Assembly: GCF_014655295.1 (NCBI RefSeq)
Contig: NZ_BNBI01000008.1
Span: 186,001-250,000 of the forward strand
DNA length: 64,000 nucleotides
From: Streptomyces fumanus
GTDB taxonomy: Bacteria > Actinomycetota > Actinomycetes > Streptomycetales > Streptomycetaceae
Direction of reading: 5' to 3'
The notes beneath the pieces are model-generated. The model was not told the origin of the DNA. It made no database searches and was given only the letters and a program-made list of their open reading frames with translations. The translations under genes were made by a program, and so were the position numbers. Shown piece by piece: positions 34,906 to 46,058 of this stretch (the stretch's first letter is position 1; every line of letters begins with the position of its first letter).

Positions 34906-36059
34906 CCGGCCGTGACCACCGAGCGCAGGGGAAACGCGATGAGCAGCGCGGCGGCGACGAGCAGTCCGCTCGCCCACAGCGGCCCCAGGGCCCCGACCTC
35001 GGTACGGAGCGTGGCCGCGCCGATGAGGGGGCCGGCGGCGGCGCCGATGTTGAGGGCCGCGGTGGCGTACGAGCCGGCCATGGTGGGGGCTCCGGCCGCT
35101 TCGTAGAGGACCCGGGTGATCAGCGTGCTGCCCAGCGCGAACGACAGCGCGCCCTGCACGAACACGAGGGCGAGCAGGGCGACCGGCCGGTGGGCCAGCA
35201 CGGCCAGGGCCGGCCAGCCGAGGAGCAGCAGCGGACCGGCGACCGCGACGACCGGACCGGGACGCCGGTCGGACAGCCGGCCGGCGACGGTGACGCCGGC
35301 GAAGGAACCGGCACCGAAGAGCACCAGCGCGACGGGGACCCACAGCTCGTCCAGCCCGGCGGTGCCGGTCACCACCGGGGCGAGGAAGGTGAAGCTCGCG
35401 AAGGTCGCCGCGTTCACCAGCGCGCCGAGCAGCATCACCACGAGCAGCCGCGGCCGGGCGAGCCGGGCCAGCTCCGCTCGCAGGGCCGGCCCGTCCGTCG
35501 CCCCCGCCGTCGCCCGTCCCGCGGGGATCCCCTTCAGGATGCCGAGAGCCGCCGGCAGGCAGAGCGCGGCGACGGCCCAGAAGGCGGCCCGCCAGCCGAG
35601 CAGCGCGCCGAGTACCGACCCGCCGGGGACACCGGCGATCGTGGCCACCGTCGTGCCCGACAGCAGTACGGCCAGCGCACGTCCCTTCTTGCCGGGCGGG
35701 ACCAGCGTGGCGGCAGTTGTCAGAGCGACGGCGAGGAACCCCGCGTTCGCGAGCGCGGCGACGACCCGGGTGGCGAACAGGACCGGGAAGCTGGTGGTGA
35801 GGGCGCCCACCGCGTGGGCCGCCGCGAAAGCGAGGACGAACCCCAGAAGGCCGGCGCGCCTGGGCCGGTCGCGGGCCAGCGCGGCCACCAGGGGCGCGCC
35901 GACGACCATGCCGACCGCGAAGGCCGAGGTGAGCACGCCCGCCGTCCCGACGGTGACGTCGAGCTCCGAGGCGATGTCCGGCACCAGGCCGGCGAGCATG
36001 AACTCCGAGGTGCCCATGGCGAAGACCGCCAGGGCGAGCAGGTACAGCGGGAGAGGCAT
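34881..36059 (-). CDS. Cmx/CmlR-type chloramphenicol efflux MFS transporter
   Basis: This 392-residue major facilitator exporter has 12 predicted helices. It begins MPLPLYLLALAVFAMGTSEFMLAGL, the hallmark of Cmx/CmlA-type phenicol exporters, and has the motif A-like stretch ALARDRPRRAG between helices 2 and 3. The antiporter motif GVPGGSVLGALLGWRAAFW is in helix 5. The length equals that I recall for S. lividans CmlR. A short leader ORF and hairpin lie upstream, as is common for chloramphenicol-inducible genes. Its 3' end lies in a 35-bp repeat array. The actual drug range cannot be read from sequence. Confidence 0.85.
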   Translation of the reverse strand: MPLPLYLLALAVFAMGTSEFMLAGLVPDIASELDVTVGTAGVLTSAFAVGMVVGAPLVAALARDRPRRAGLLGFVLAFAAAHAVGALTTSFPVLFATRVVAALANAGFLAVALTTAATLVPPGKKGRALAVLLSGTTVATIAGVPGGSVLGALLGWRAAFWAVAALCLPAALGILKGIPAGRATAGATDGPALRAELARLARPRLLVVMLLGALVNAATFASFTFLAPVVTGTAGLDELWVPVALVLFGAGSFAGVTVAGRLSDRRPGPVVAVAGPLLLLGWPALAVLAHRPVALLALVFVQGALSFALGSTLITRVLYEAAGAPTMAGSYATAALNIGAAAGPLIGAATLRTEVGALGPLWASGLLVAAALLIAFPLRSVVTAGRGAEVLR

Positions 36060-36171
36060 CGAGTGGCTCCGAGGTGAGGAGAGGCACGAGAAGGTCGTCT
36101 CGTCACCGCGGCCAGCCCCAGGGGCACACCCGCCCGGCCGCGGAACGCGGCGCGACGGCAGGGTCAGGAGC

Positions 36172-36237
36172 TCAGTGGTTCAGGGGGCTGACGGCGTGAC
36201 CGTAAGCCCCCACCTCGTCCGACTCGGGGCTCGACAT
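36172..36237 (-). CDS. Possible 21-codon leader peptide upstream of the MFS exporter
   Basis: The ORF reads MSSPESDEVGAYGHAVSPLNH. It starts 7 bases after TAGCGT (36250-36245), a leaderless-type -10, and ends 112 bases before the exporter ATG. Codons 10-19 lie in a strong hairpin. Leader peptides that stall ribosomes regulate cat and cmlA genes, so a similar role is inferred here. No homology is claimed, and translation is unproven. Confidence 0.45.
   Translation of the reverse strand: MSSPESDEVGAYGHAVSPLNH
36183..36211 (-). promoter_or_regulatory. Attenuator-like hairpin inside the leader ORF
   Basis: On the minus strand, GGGGGCT-T-ACGG, loop TCACG, CCGT-C-AGCCCCC form 11 pairs around one mismatch. 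It could act as transcription attenuator or be melted by a translating ribosome. Nearer the gene, ACGAGA/TCTCGT forms a second hairpin, and CTCC could pair with the GGAG ribosome site. Confidence 0.6.
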
Positions 36238-36317
36238 GGCCCGCACGCTACCCGACCGGCGCGCGTCGAGGCACCCCGGTTCCCCCGGCATCGGCTTGTA
36301 TCGGCGGGGTGCGGGCA

Positions 36318-36363
36318 TGACCAGGACGCCCCCATGTACTAGAGTTATCTCGACATCGAGATA
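36318..36363 (+). promoter_or_regulatory. Probable acnA promoter with operator TATCTCGACATCGAGATA
   Basis: TGACCA (36318-36323) and TAGAGT (36340-36345) are 16 bases apart. The palindrome TATCTCGA-CA-TCGAGATA (36346-36363) has 8-base perfect arms and begins immediately after the -10, at the expected transcription start. That is the usual place for a repressor site. The regulator is not identifiable from the window. Confidence 0.6.
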
Positions 36364-36393
36364 TCTGCCGAGGCGTACCGCGGTCGCCACCCT

Positions 36394-36424
36394 GGTAAGG
36401 GAAGCCTAACTTAGCCTTACCTCA
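36394..36424 (-). promoter_or_regulatory. Iron-box-like sequence in the acnA leader
   Basis: On the minus strand, TGAGGTAAGGCTAAGTTAG and an overlapping GTTAGGCTTCCCTTA resemble two degenerate copies of the DmdR/IdeR box (TTAGGTTAGGCTCACCTAA). I count about 13 of 19 matches for each. Iron control of an iron-sulfur enzyme gene would make sense. Confidence 0.5.
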
Positions 36425-36491
36425 GCGGATCGGCCAGGGCGGCGTGGCGGCAGGATGCGGTGGTACGCGCACATGAATGAAGGAGACTGTC

Positions 36492-39326
<2,835 letters not shown>

Positions 39327-39343
39327 GCGGCACGCACCACGGC

Positions 39344-39381
39344 GAAGGGCCGCACTCCCGGCGACGGGGGTGCGGCCCTTC
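39344..39381. terminator. Bidirectional terminator hairpin between acnA and the GH92 gene
   Basis: GAAGGGCCGCACTCCC pairs with GGGGGTGCGGCCCTTC (16-base arms with one G-T wobble, 6-base loop). It lies between the two convergent stop codons and can serve both genes. Confidence 0.85.
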
Positions 39382-39393
39382 TCCCTGCGCGGG

Positions 39394-42300
39394 TCAGCCC
39401 AGCAGTTCCACCTCCGCCAGCGTGTGCTCACCGTCGAGGACCAGCCGGTACTTCGCGTACGCCCCCGGTGTCCGTACCGAGAACGCGCGGGTCTGCCGGT
39501 CCCAGGCGAAGGACTGGCCGGAGCGTTCGTCCAGCGTCCGCCATGTCGTGCCGTCGGCCGAGCCCTGGAGCTTCCAGCCGGTGGGCGCCGAGGCGCGGTC
39601 CTTCGGGGAGGTCAGCGTGTACTGCACCGCCTTGGTCCCCTCGGCCACCGGCAGGTCCACCGAGGTCACGGCCGCCTCCGTCGCCGAGGTGTCGTCGAAG
39701 AGGGCGCCGTCACCGGACAGGGCGTCCTTGCGCGGCGCCGGCACCTCGTCGTCCTGGGTGATCGACACGGGCGCCGCGTTCCTGCCCGTGCCCCACGAGG
39801 AGGGCCGCGCGGCCATGTCGAACTCCAGCACCCCGCCCCGGGCGATCAGCGAGTGCGGCAGGGACGTGGAGTTCCAGGACCGGCCGTTGACCTTCAGCCC
39901 CCGCACGTACACGTTCTTCGCGGAGTTCTTCGGCGCCTTGACGACCAGGTCCCGCCCGTTCTCCAGGTGGACGGTGGCCTTGGTGAACAGCGGGGAGCCG
40001 ATGGCGTATTCGCCGCTGCCCATCACCAGCGGGTAGAAGCCCAGCGCGGAGAAGAGGAACCAGGCCGACTGCTCGCCGTTGTCCTCGTCGCCGTGGTAGC
40101 CCTGCCCGATCTCGCTGCCGGTGTAGAGCCGGGAGAGCACCTCCCGCACGTTCCGCTGCGTCTTGTACGGCTGCCCGGCCGCGTCGTACATGTACAGGGC
40201 GTGGTGGGCGACCTGGTTGGAGTGCCCGTACATGCCCATCCGGACGTCCCGTGCCTCGGTCATCTCGTGGATGACGCCGCCGTAGGAGCCGACGAACTCG
40301 GCGCCGGCCGTCTCCGGGGTGGCGAGGTACTCGTCCAGCTTGTCGGCGAGGCCGGAGCGACCGCCGTAGAGGTTGGCCAGGCCCCGGCTGTCCTGCGGGG
40401 CGGTGAAGGCGTAGCCCCAGCCGTTGGTCTCGGTGTAGTCGTAGCCCCACACCCGCGGGTCGTACTTCTCCGACTCCACGCGCCACTTGCCGGACGCGTC
40501 CTTGCCCTGGAAGAAGCCCGCCTTCGCGTCGAACAGGTTGACGTAGTCCTGGGCGCGGTTGAGGAAGTACGCCGACTCCTCCTTGTACCGCTTCTCGCCG
40601 GTCTCCCGGTAGAGCTTCTCGCCCATCTTGGCGATGCCGTAGTCGTTGAGGTAGCCCTCCAGCGCCCAGGACAGTCCCTCGTGGGTCTCGGTGGAGGTGT
40701 AGCCGAGGAACGGCGAGGTCTCCATGCCCTTGCGGCCCACCCCGGAGGAGGGCGGCACCACGGTGGCGTTCTTCACCGCCGCGTCGTACGCCGCCTCGGC
40801 GTCGAAATCGACGCCCTTGACGTACGCGTCGGCGAAGGCGACGTCGCTGGAGGTGCCGGTCATCAGGTCCGCGTAGCCGGGGGAGGACCAGCGCGAGGTC
40901 CAGCCGCCGTCCTTGTAGTGCTGCACGAACCCGTCCACCAGCTCACCGGCCTGCGCCGGGGTGAGGAAGGAGTACGCCGGCCAGGTCGTCCGGTAGGTGT
41001 CCCAGAAGCCGTTGTTGACGTACACCTTGCCGTCGACGATCTCCGCGCCGGTGTGCGTGGCGGTGTCCTGCCGCGGCATCTTCCGGAACGGCGAGGCGTA
41101 CTGGTAGACGCCGTCGACCTTCTCGTGGCCCGCGTTCGGGTACAGGTAGAGCCGGTACAGGCTGGAGTAGAGCGTGGTCAACTGGTCCCGGGTCGCGCCC
41201 TCGACCTCGACCTTGCCGAGCAGCCGGTCCCACTGCTTGCGGGCGTCCCCCTTCACCTTCTCGAAGGAGGCGCCCGCCGCGATCTCCTGGCGCAGGTTGT
41301 CCTCGGCCTGGTCGACGCTGATCAGCGAGGTCGCCAGCCTCAGCGTCACCGTGCGGTCGTCGCCCGCGTCGAAGCGCAGATGGCCCTTGACGCCGCTGGA
41401 GTCGCCGCCGGTGACCTTCTTGTCGAACTCGCCGTAGACGAAGAGCCGGGTCGCGCCGGTCGACAGGCCGGACTTCACGTCCGAGTAGCCGGTGAAGGTG
41501 CCGTTCTCCCGGTCCAGGGTCAGGCCCGCCTGGTCGGTGACGTTGTCGAAGACCACGCTCGCGTCGTCGCCGGGGTAGGTGAAGCGGAGCATGGCCGCGT
41601 GGTCGGTCGGCGCCATCTCGGCCTTCAGGCCGTTCTCGAACGTGACCCCGTAGTAGTAGGGCCGCGCGGTCTCGTTCTCGTGCCGGAACGGCAGCTCGCG
41701 GGCCTCCCGGCCGGTCTCCGGGGCGCCGGCCGCGGCCGACGGCATCACCTGGAAGGTCTGCCGGTCGCCCATCCAGGGACTGGGCTCGTGGCTGGCGCTG
41801 AACGCCTGGATCGTCGGCAGGTTGTCCGCGTTGTTGCCGCGGGCGTAGTCGTACAGCCAGCTCAGCGAACCGGCGTTGGTCACCGGCGTCCAGAAGTTGA
41901 AGCCGTGCGGGACAGCCGTCGCGGGGAAGTTGTTGCCGCGCGAGAAACCGCCGCTGGAGTTGGTGCCCCGGGTGGTCAGCGCGTAGTCGGAGAGGTGGGC
42001 CGCGGGCCGCTCGGGCTCGGCCCGGGTGAGCGACACGTCGTCCAGCCAGCCCCGGAACTTCGCCGGGCCCTTGGGGGAGTCGTACCCGACGAGGATGCGG
42101 TCGACGGTCTTGCCGGCCGCGACCGAGCCGATGCTGGACTCCACGGCGTTCCACTGGTTGACGTACAGCACCTTCGAGGCGCCCTGCCCGCGCGGCGTCA
42201 GCGGGAAGCCGTGGCTGTCGGTCGCGCCGAGGTCGCTGAGGTAGGTGCCGTCGGTGAAGGCGAGGTCGACGGCGACGTTGGTGGCGTCGTAGTCGAGGTC

Positions 42301-43197
42301 GCCGTCGGCCATCGACGGGAAGATCTTGTAGGAGAGTTCGGTACGGCGGTCGACCTTCACATCGACGTCGAACACCTTGTTGTACGAGTAGGCCCGCCCG
42401 TCGGCGGTGTGCCGGCCCGCGTAGCGCAGCGCCCGCTTGCCGGTGAAGCCGGCGCCCGCCTTGGCCGTGGGGGAGCCGGTGGGGCCCTTGTCGACCAGGG
42501 AGAGCATGTCCGCGGGGACGGGGGTGTCGTCGCCGCCGGTGGAGAACTGCACATCGGCGAGCTGGAGGGCGTCGCCCGCCCCGGCGTTCCGGGTGAACTC
42601 CAGCCGGAAGTGCCGGAATTCGGCCGTCTCGGCGAGGTCGTACGTCCTGGTCTGGAACCGCTCGGCGAAGGACTGCCCGGAGCGGGTGTCCACGGTGGTC
42701 CAGTCCTCGCCGTCCGCCGACCCCTTCAGCGTCCAGTCCACCGGGTCGCGTTCGGCGTGGTCGTTGGCGGAGGTGAGCGCGTACCGGGTCACCCCGGCCG
42801 GGGCGTCCAGGTCGAACTCGACCCAGCCGGTGGGGGCGAAGGTCAGCCATTTGGTGGCGGGCTCGGTGTCGACCAGGTTCTCCTTCACCTCGCCGGCACC
42901 GGTGTTCTCCCCGCTCGCCCGGACGTCCGTGACATGGTCGGAGATGTTGCCCGGGATGCCGGTGCTGTAGCCGCCGTCGACGCCGGAGGCGCGCTTGCCG
43001 CCGCCCGGCGCGGTGTCGACGGTGCTGAGCCAGTCCGGGGCCGGATCGTCCGCCTCGAACGAGGACGAGAACTCCTTGGCCGGCGCGGCGGGCGCCCGCG
43101 GCACGGCGACCGCCGCGCCCTGTGAGCCGGCCGCCAGTGCGAAGGCGGTCGTCAGCACGACCGCCGGACCCCATCTGTGCCGAGTGCTGCGCTGCAT
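39394..43197 (-). CDS. Secreted GH92 alpha-mannosidase with two discoidin-like domains
   Basis: This is a 1267-residue exported exo-alpha-mannosidase of family GH92, which are Ca2+-dependent enzymes that trim mannose from N-glycans or mannan. A signal peptide (residues 1-32, ending near AAVAVPRA) is followed by an F5/8-type sugar-binding domain (about 85-215). The catalytic region has GTNSSGGFSRGNNFPATAVPHGFNFWTP, VNNGFWDTYRTTWPAY, GMYGHSNQVAHH and GYHGDEDNGEQSAW, which carries the acidic catalytic residues. A second discoidin-like domain is at the C-terminus (about 1170-1267). GGAGGG precedes the ATG. It is divergent from ngcEFG and has a LacI-type operator. Confidence 0.93.
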   Translation of the reverse strand: MQRSTRHRWGPAVVLTTAFALAAGSQGAAVAVPRAPAAPAKEFSSSFEADDPAPDWLSTVDTAPGGGKRASGVDGGYSTGIPGNISDHVTDVRASGENTGAGEVKENLVDTEPATKWLTFAPTGWVEFDLDAPAGVTRYALTSANDHAERDPVDWTLKGSADGEDWTTVDTRSGQSFAERFQTRTYDLAETAEFRHFRLEFTRNAGAGDALQLADVQFSTGGDDTPVPADMLSLVDKGPTGSPTAKAGAGFTGKRALRYAGRHTADGRAYSYNKVFDVDVKVDRRTELSYKIFPSMADGDLDYDATNVAVDLAFTDGTYLSDLGATDSHGFPLTPRGQGASKVLYVNQWNAVESSIGSVAAGKTVDRILVGYDSPKGPAKFRGWLDDVSLTRAEPERPAAHLSDYALTTRGTNSSGGFSRGNNFPATAVPHGFNFWTPVTNAGSLSWLYDYARGNNADNLPTIQAFSASHEPSPWMGDRQTFQVMPSAAAGAPETGREARELPFRHENETARPYYYGVTFENGLKAEMAPTDHAAMLRFTYPGDDASVVFDNVTDQAGLTLDRENGTFTGYSDVKSGLSTGATRLFVYGEFDKKVTGGDSSGVKGHLRFDAGDDRTVTLRLATSLISVDQAEDNLRQEIAAGASFEKVKGDARKQWDRLLGKVEVEGATRDQLTTLYSSLYRLYLYPNAGHEKVDGVYQYASPFRKMPRQDTATHTGAEIVDGKVYVNNGFWDTYRTTWPAYSFLTPAQAGELVDGFVQHYKDGGWTSRWSSPGYADLMTGTSSDVAFADAYVKGVDFDAEAAYDAAVKNATVVPPSSGVGRKGMETSPFLGYTSTETHEGLSWALEGYLNDYGIAKMGEKLYRETGEKRYKEESAYFLNRAQDYVNLFDAKAGFFQGKDASGKWRVESEKYDPRVWGYDYTETNGWGYAFTAPQDSRGLANLYGGRSGLADKLDEYLATPETAGAEFVGSYGGVIHEMTEARDVRMGMYGHSNQVAHHALYMYDAAGQPYKTQRNVREVLSRLYTGSEIGQGYHGDEDNGEQSAWFLFSALGFYPLVMGSGEYAIGSPLFTKATVHLENGRDLVVKAPKNSAKNVYVRGLKVNGRSWNSTSLPHSLIARGGVLEFDMAARPSSWGTGRNAAPVSITQDDEVPAPRKDALSGDGALFDDTSATEAAVTSVDLPVAEGTKAVQYTLTSPKDRASAPTGWKLQGSADGTTWRTLDERSGQSFAWDRQTRAFSVRTPGAYAKYRLVLDGEHTLAEVELLG

Positions 43198-43222
43198 GGT
43201 CGAGAACCCTCCCTGCGCGCTG

Positions 43223-43234
43223 GACAACGTTGTC
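43223..43234 (-). promoter_or_regulatory. LacI-family operator upstream of the GH92 gene
   Basis: The perfect palindrome GACAACGTTGTC has the central CG step typical of LacI/GalR operators. It lies 25-37 bases upstream of the GH92 start codon and about 22 bases downstream of the -10, a repressing position. Confidence 0.75.
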
Positions 43235-43255
43235 AATTCCTGTGCGCAAGGTCCA

Positions 43256-43284
43256 GTAGTGGGGCAAGTGGCAGGGGATGTCAA
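43256..43284 (-). promoter_or_regulatory. GH92 promoter
   Basis: On the minus strand, TTGACA (43284-43279) and CACTAC (43261-43256) are separated by 17 bases. The LacI-type operator lies just downstream. Confidence 0.65.
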
Positions 43285-43423
43285 GGTGTTGACGACGGTG
43301 TTCAGGGGCGATGTCGGCAATTCTTCCGGCCGACGGCACTTCCGCCACACATATGTCCGTCAGGTCTCAACTCGGAAAAGACCCATGGCCAACCTTGCGT
43401 TCGATCTTGCTCCGCTGGCGGAA

Positions 43424-43439
43424 AGTGGACTATACCTGT
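43424..43439 (+). promoter_or_regulatory. DasR-responsive-element-like site upstream of ngcE
   Basis: AGTGGACTATACCTGT matches the GlcNAc-repressor DasR site AGTGGTCTAGACCACT at 12 of 16 positions and keeps the inner ACC/GGT half-sites partly. It lies 139 bases before the ngcE ATG. The rest of the 380-base gap (43198-43577) holds the GH92 promoter and no gene I can support. Confidence 0.55.
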
Positions 43440-43577
43440 CGGCCACCGGGAGATCCTCAGTACCGGGCCCGTACGTACGATCCGCACTGCCTGCACGAAC
43501 CAGCTCGACCCGATCGCGGTGCCGGGACGGATGATCCGGTTCACCGCCTGAGTCCTGGAGAAGGCGAGGACTTGAGC

Positions 43578-45044
43578 ATGGGATCCACGTCCGCCGAGAA
43601 GTCCGCCGAGCACCACGGCCCCACCGGCGTCGGCCGCCGCGATCTGATCAAGAGGTCGGCCGCGCTCGGTCTGATCTCGGTCCCCACGATGAGTTTCCTG
43701 TCCGCCTGCGCCAGCGGCGGCGGCGGTGACGACCAGGACAAAGCGGAGGCGGGCGAGAAGACCGCCAAGAATCCCCTGGGCGTCAACAACAGCGCCCAGA
43801 TGGAATTCGTCCTCTTCGACGGCGGTTTCGGCAAGGAGTACGCCGAGGACGCGGTGAAGATCTACCAGAAGAACTTCCCCAAGGCGACGGTGAAGTTCTC
43901 CGCCACCCAGAAGATCCAGTCCACCCTCCAGCCCCGTTTCAACCAGGGCACCCCGCCGGACCTCATCGACAACTCCGGCGCCGAGCAGATGGACATGGGC
44001 GTCCTGGTCGGCAAGAACCAGCTCGCCGACCTCACCCCGCTGCTCGACGCGCCCTCCTACGACGACCCGGCCAAGAAGGTCCGCGACACCCTGCGCCCCG
44101 GCATCGTGGAGATGGGCCAGTTCGACGGCGACAAGGTGTGGATCCTGTACTACGCCTACACCGTGTACGGCGTCTGGTACTCGCGCAAGGCGCTGGACTC
44201 GCTGGACGCGGAGTACCCGAAGACCTGGGACGAGATGCTCGCGGTCTGCGCCAAGGCCAAGAAGAAGGGCATGGCGGGCTGGACGTACGCGGGCAAGTAC
44301 CCGTACTACATCCCCTTCTCGCTCTACCCGATGATCGCCAAGGTCGGCGGCGCCGAGGTGCTGGACGCCATCGACAACCTGGAGCCGAACGCCTGGAAGC
44401 ACCCGGCGGTCAAGGCGTGTTTCGAGGCGTACTACGAGCTGTACCGCAAGGGGTACGTCCTCAAGGGCACCCCCGGCCTGGACCACATCCAGTCGCAGAC
44501 CGCCTGGGCCAAGGGCGACGCCCTGTTCCTGCCCAACGGCTCCTGGGTGGAGAACGAGTCGGCGAAGGTCATCCCCGCCGACTTCGACCTCGCCGTCGCC
44601 GCGCCGACCGGCCTGGACTCCTCCGACAAGCTGCCGTTCGGCACCATCTGGGCCTCCGGCGGCGAGCCCTTCGTGGTGCCCGCCAAGGCGAAGAACGGCA
44701 CCGGCGGCATGGAGCAGTTGCGGATCATGCTCGGCGAGGCGTCCTCGAAGAACTTCACCGCCAAGGTGAAGTCGCTGACCGCGTTCAACGGCGGCACCGA
44801 CGGCATCGAACTGACCCCCGGCCTGAAGTCCGGCGTCGAGGCCCTGGACCTGGCCGGCGACAACGTGGTGAACCCGCGCATCCAGGACTGGTACGTCAAG
44901 CTCCAGAAGGAGCAGATCGGCGTCGGCGGCCTGGGCGAGATGATGGCCGGCCGGCTCACCCCGGCCGAGGCCGTCAAGAAGATCCAGGCGTACGCCGACG
45001 AGGCCGCCAAGGACTCGTCGATCAAGCACTACAAGCACCAGTGA
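43578..45044 (+). CDS. ngcE: N-acetylglucosamine/chitobiose ABC transporter substrate-binding lipoprotein NgcE
   Basis: NgcE is the extracellular sugar-binding lipoprotein of the GlcNAc/chitobiose importer. The 488-residue protein has a twin-arginine start (GRRDLIKRSAALGLI, residues about 19-33) leading to lipobox LSAC (about 42), so it is probably Tat-exported and lipidated. The mature part is an extracellular solute-binding family 1 protein (MEFVLFDGGFGKEYAEDAV; WILYYAYTVYGVWYSRKAL; WAKGDALFLPNGSWVENE). GAGGA is 7 bases before the ATG at 43578. It is followed by two permease genes and no ATPase. A DasR-like site lies upstream. Confidence 0.88.
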   Translation: MGSTSAEKSAEHHGPTGVGRRDLIKRSAALGLISVPTMSFLSACASGGGGDDQDKAEAGEKTAKNPLGVNNSAQMEFVLFDGGFGKEYAEDAVKIYQKNFPKATVKFSATQKIQSTLQPRFNQGTPPDLIDNSGAEQMDMGVLVGKNQLADLTPLLDAPSYDDPAKKVRDTLRPGIVEMGQFDGDKVWILYYAYTVYGVWYSRKALDSLDAEYPKTWDEMLAVCAKAKKKGMAGWTYAGKYPYYIPFSLYPMIAKVGGAEVLDAIDNLEPNAWKHPAVKACFEAYYELYRKGYVLKGTPGLDHIQSQTAWAKGDALFLPNGSWVENESAKVIPADFDLAVAAPTGLDSSDKLPFGTIWASGGEPFVVPAKAKNGTGGMEQLRIMLGEASSKNFTAKVKSLTAFNGGTDGIELTPGLKSGVEALDLAGDNVVNPRIQDWYVKLQKEQIGVGGLGEMMAGRLTPAEAVKKIQAYADEAAKDSSIKHYKHQ

Positions 45045-45129
45045 GGGAGCGCCGGCGGGGCCCGGCCGGCGCGGACAGGCCGGCCGGGCCCCGGTGGCGC
45101 GGACCGCGCGCAGATCGGGGTCGGTAGCA

Positions 45130-46056
45130 ATGCAGCACGGCAAGTACCGGTTCATCGTGGGGTTCCTGGCGCTGCCGCTGGGGGTGTACGCGCTCTTCGT
45201 CGTCTGGCCGTTCGTCCAGTCCATCTATTACTCGTTCACGGACTGGACCGGGCTGAGCCCCGACTTCAAGATGGTCGGCTTCGACAACTACTCGCGGATG
45301 CTCGACGACGACATCTTCTGGAAGTCGCTGTGGCACAGCGTGCTGTTCGCGCTGCTGGTGCCCCTGGTGACGCTCGGCCTGGCGCTGTTCCTGTCGTTCA
45401 TGATCAACGTGGGCGGCCGGCACCGCCGGGGCGGCCCGGTGATCACCGGGGTCCGCGGCTCCGCCTTCTACAAGATCGTCTACTTCTTCCCGCAGGTGCT
45501 CTCCATCGCCATCGTGGCCCTGCTGTTCCAGTTCGCGTACAACCCGGACAGCGGGGCGATCAACTCCCTGCTGCGCGGCATCGGGCTGGACGGGGTGCAG
45601 CCGCTGTGGCTGGGGGACCCGGACCTGGCGCTGTGGTGCGTGACGGGGGTGCTGGTGTGGTCCACGGTCGGCTTCTTCGTGGTGCTGTTCTCGGCCGGCA
45701 TGGCCTCCATCCCGGCCGACCTGTACGAGGCCGCGCTGCTGGACGGGGCGGGCCGGGCGGTCACCTTCTTCCGGGTCACCCTGCCGCTGCTGTGGGACAC
45801 CGTGCAGTCCGGCTGGGTCTACATGGGCATCCTGGCGCTGGGCGCCGAGTCCTTCGCGGTCGTGCAGATCATGACGACCGGGCCGGGCGGCCCCGACTAC
45901 TCGACCACCGTCATGGTCCTGTACGTGTACCAGAAGGCGTTCCGTGACGGCCAGGCCGCCTATGCCACGACCATCGGCGTCGCCCTGCTCGTCGTCACGC
46001 TGGCCTTCGCGGCGCTGGTGATGAGGCTGGGCCGGCGCGAGCGGCTGGAGTACTGA
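45130..46056 (+). CDS. ngcF: Sugar ABC transporter permease NgcF
   Basis: This is the first membrane subunit of the GlcNAc/chitobiose importer, of the MalF type. The 308-residue protein has six helices and the EAA loop LYEAALLDGAGRAVTFFRVTLPLL (residues about 198-221), which contacts the ATPase. The extracytoplasmic loop TDWTGLSPDFKMVGFDNYSRML is characteristic of sugar permeases. I chose ATG 45130 (MQHGKYRFIVGF); GTG 45094 would add 12 basic residues without a ribosome site. It lies 85 bases after ngcE and 2 bases before ngcG. Confidence 0.88.
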   Translation: MQHGKYRFIVGFLALPLGVYALFVVWPFVQSIYYSFTDWTGLSPDFKMVGFDNYSRMLDDDIFWKSLWHSVLFALLVPLVTLGLALFLSFMINVGGRHRRGGPVITGVRGSAFYKIVYFFPQVLSIAIVALLFQFAYNPDSGAINSLLRGIGLDGVQPLWLGDPDLALWCVTGVLVWSTVGFFVVLFSAGMASIPADLYEAALLDGAGRAVTFFRVTLPLLWDTVQSGWVYMGILALGAESFAVVQIMTTGPGGPDYSTTVMVLYVYQKAFRDGQAAYATTIGVALLVVTLAFAALVMRLGRRERLEY

Positions 46057-46058
46057 GG

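Noticed and set aside
36172..36390. 72-codon minus-strand ORF upstream of the exporter
   Set aside because: Its first 51 codons read back through the acnA operator region. Only the last 21 codons, with their own -10, are plausible as a leader peptide.
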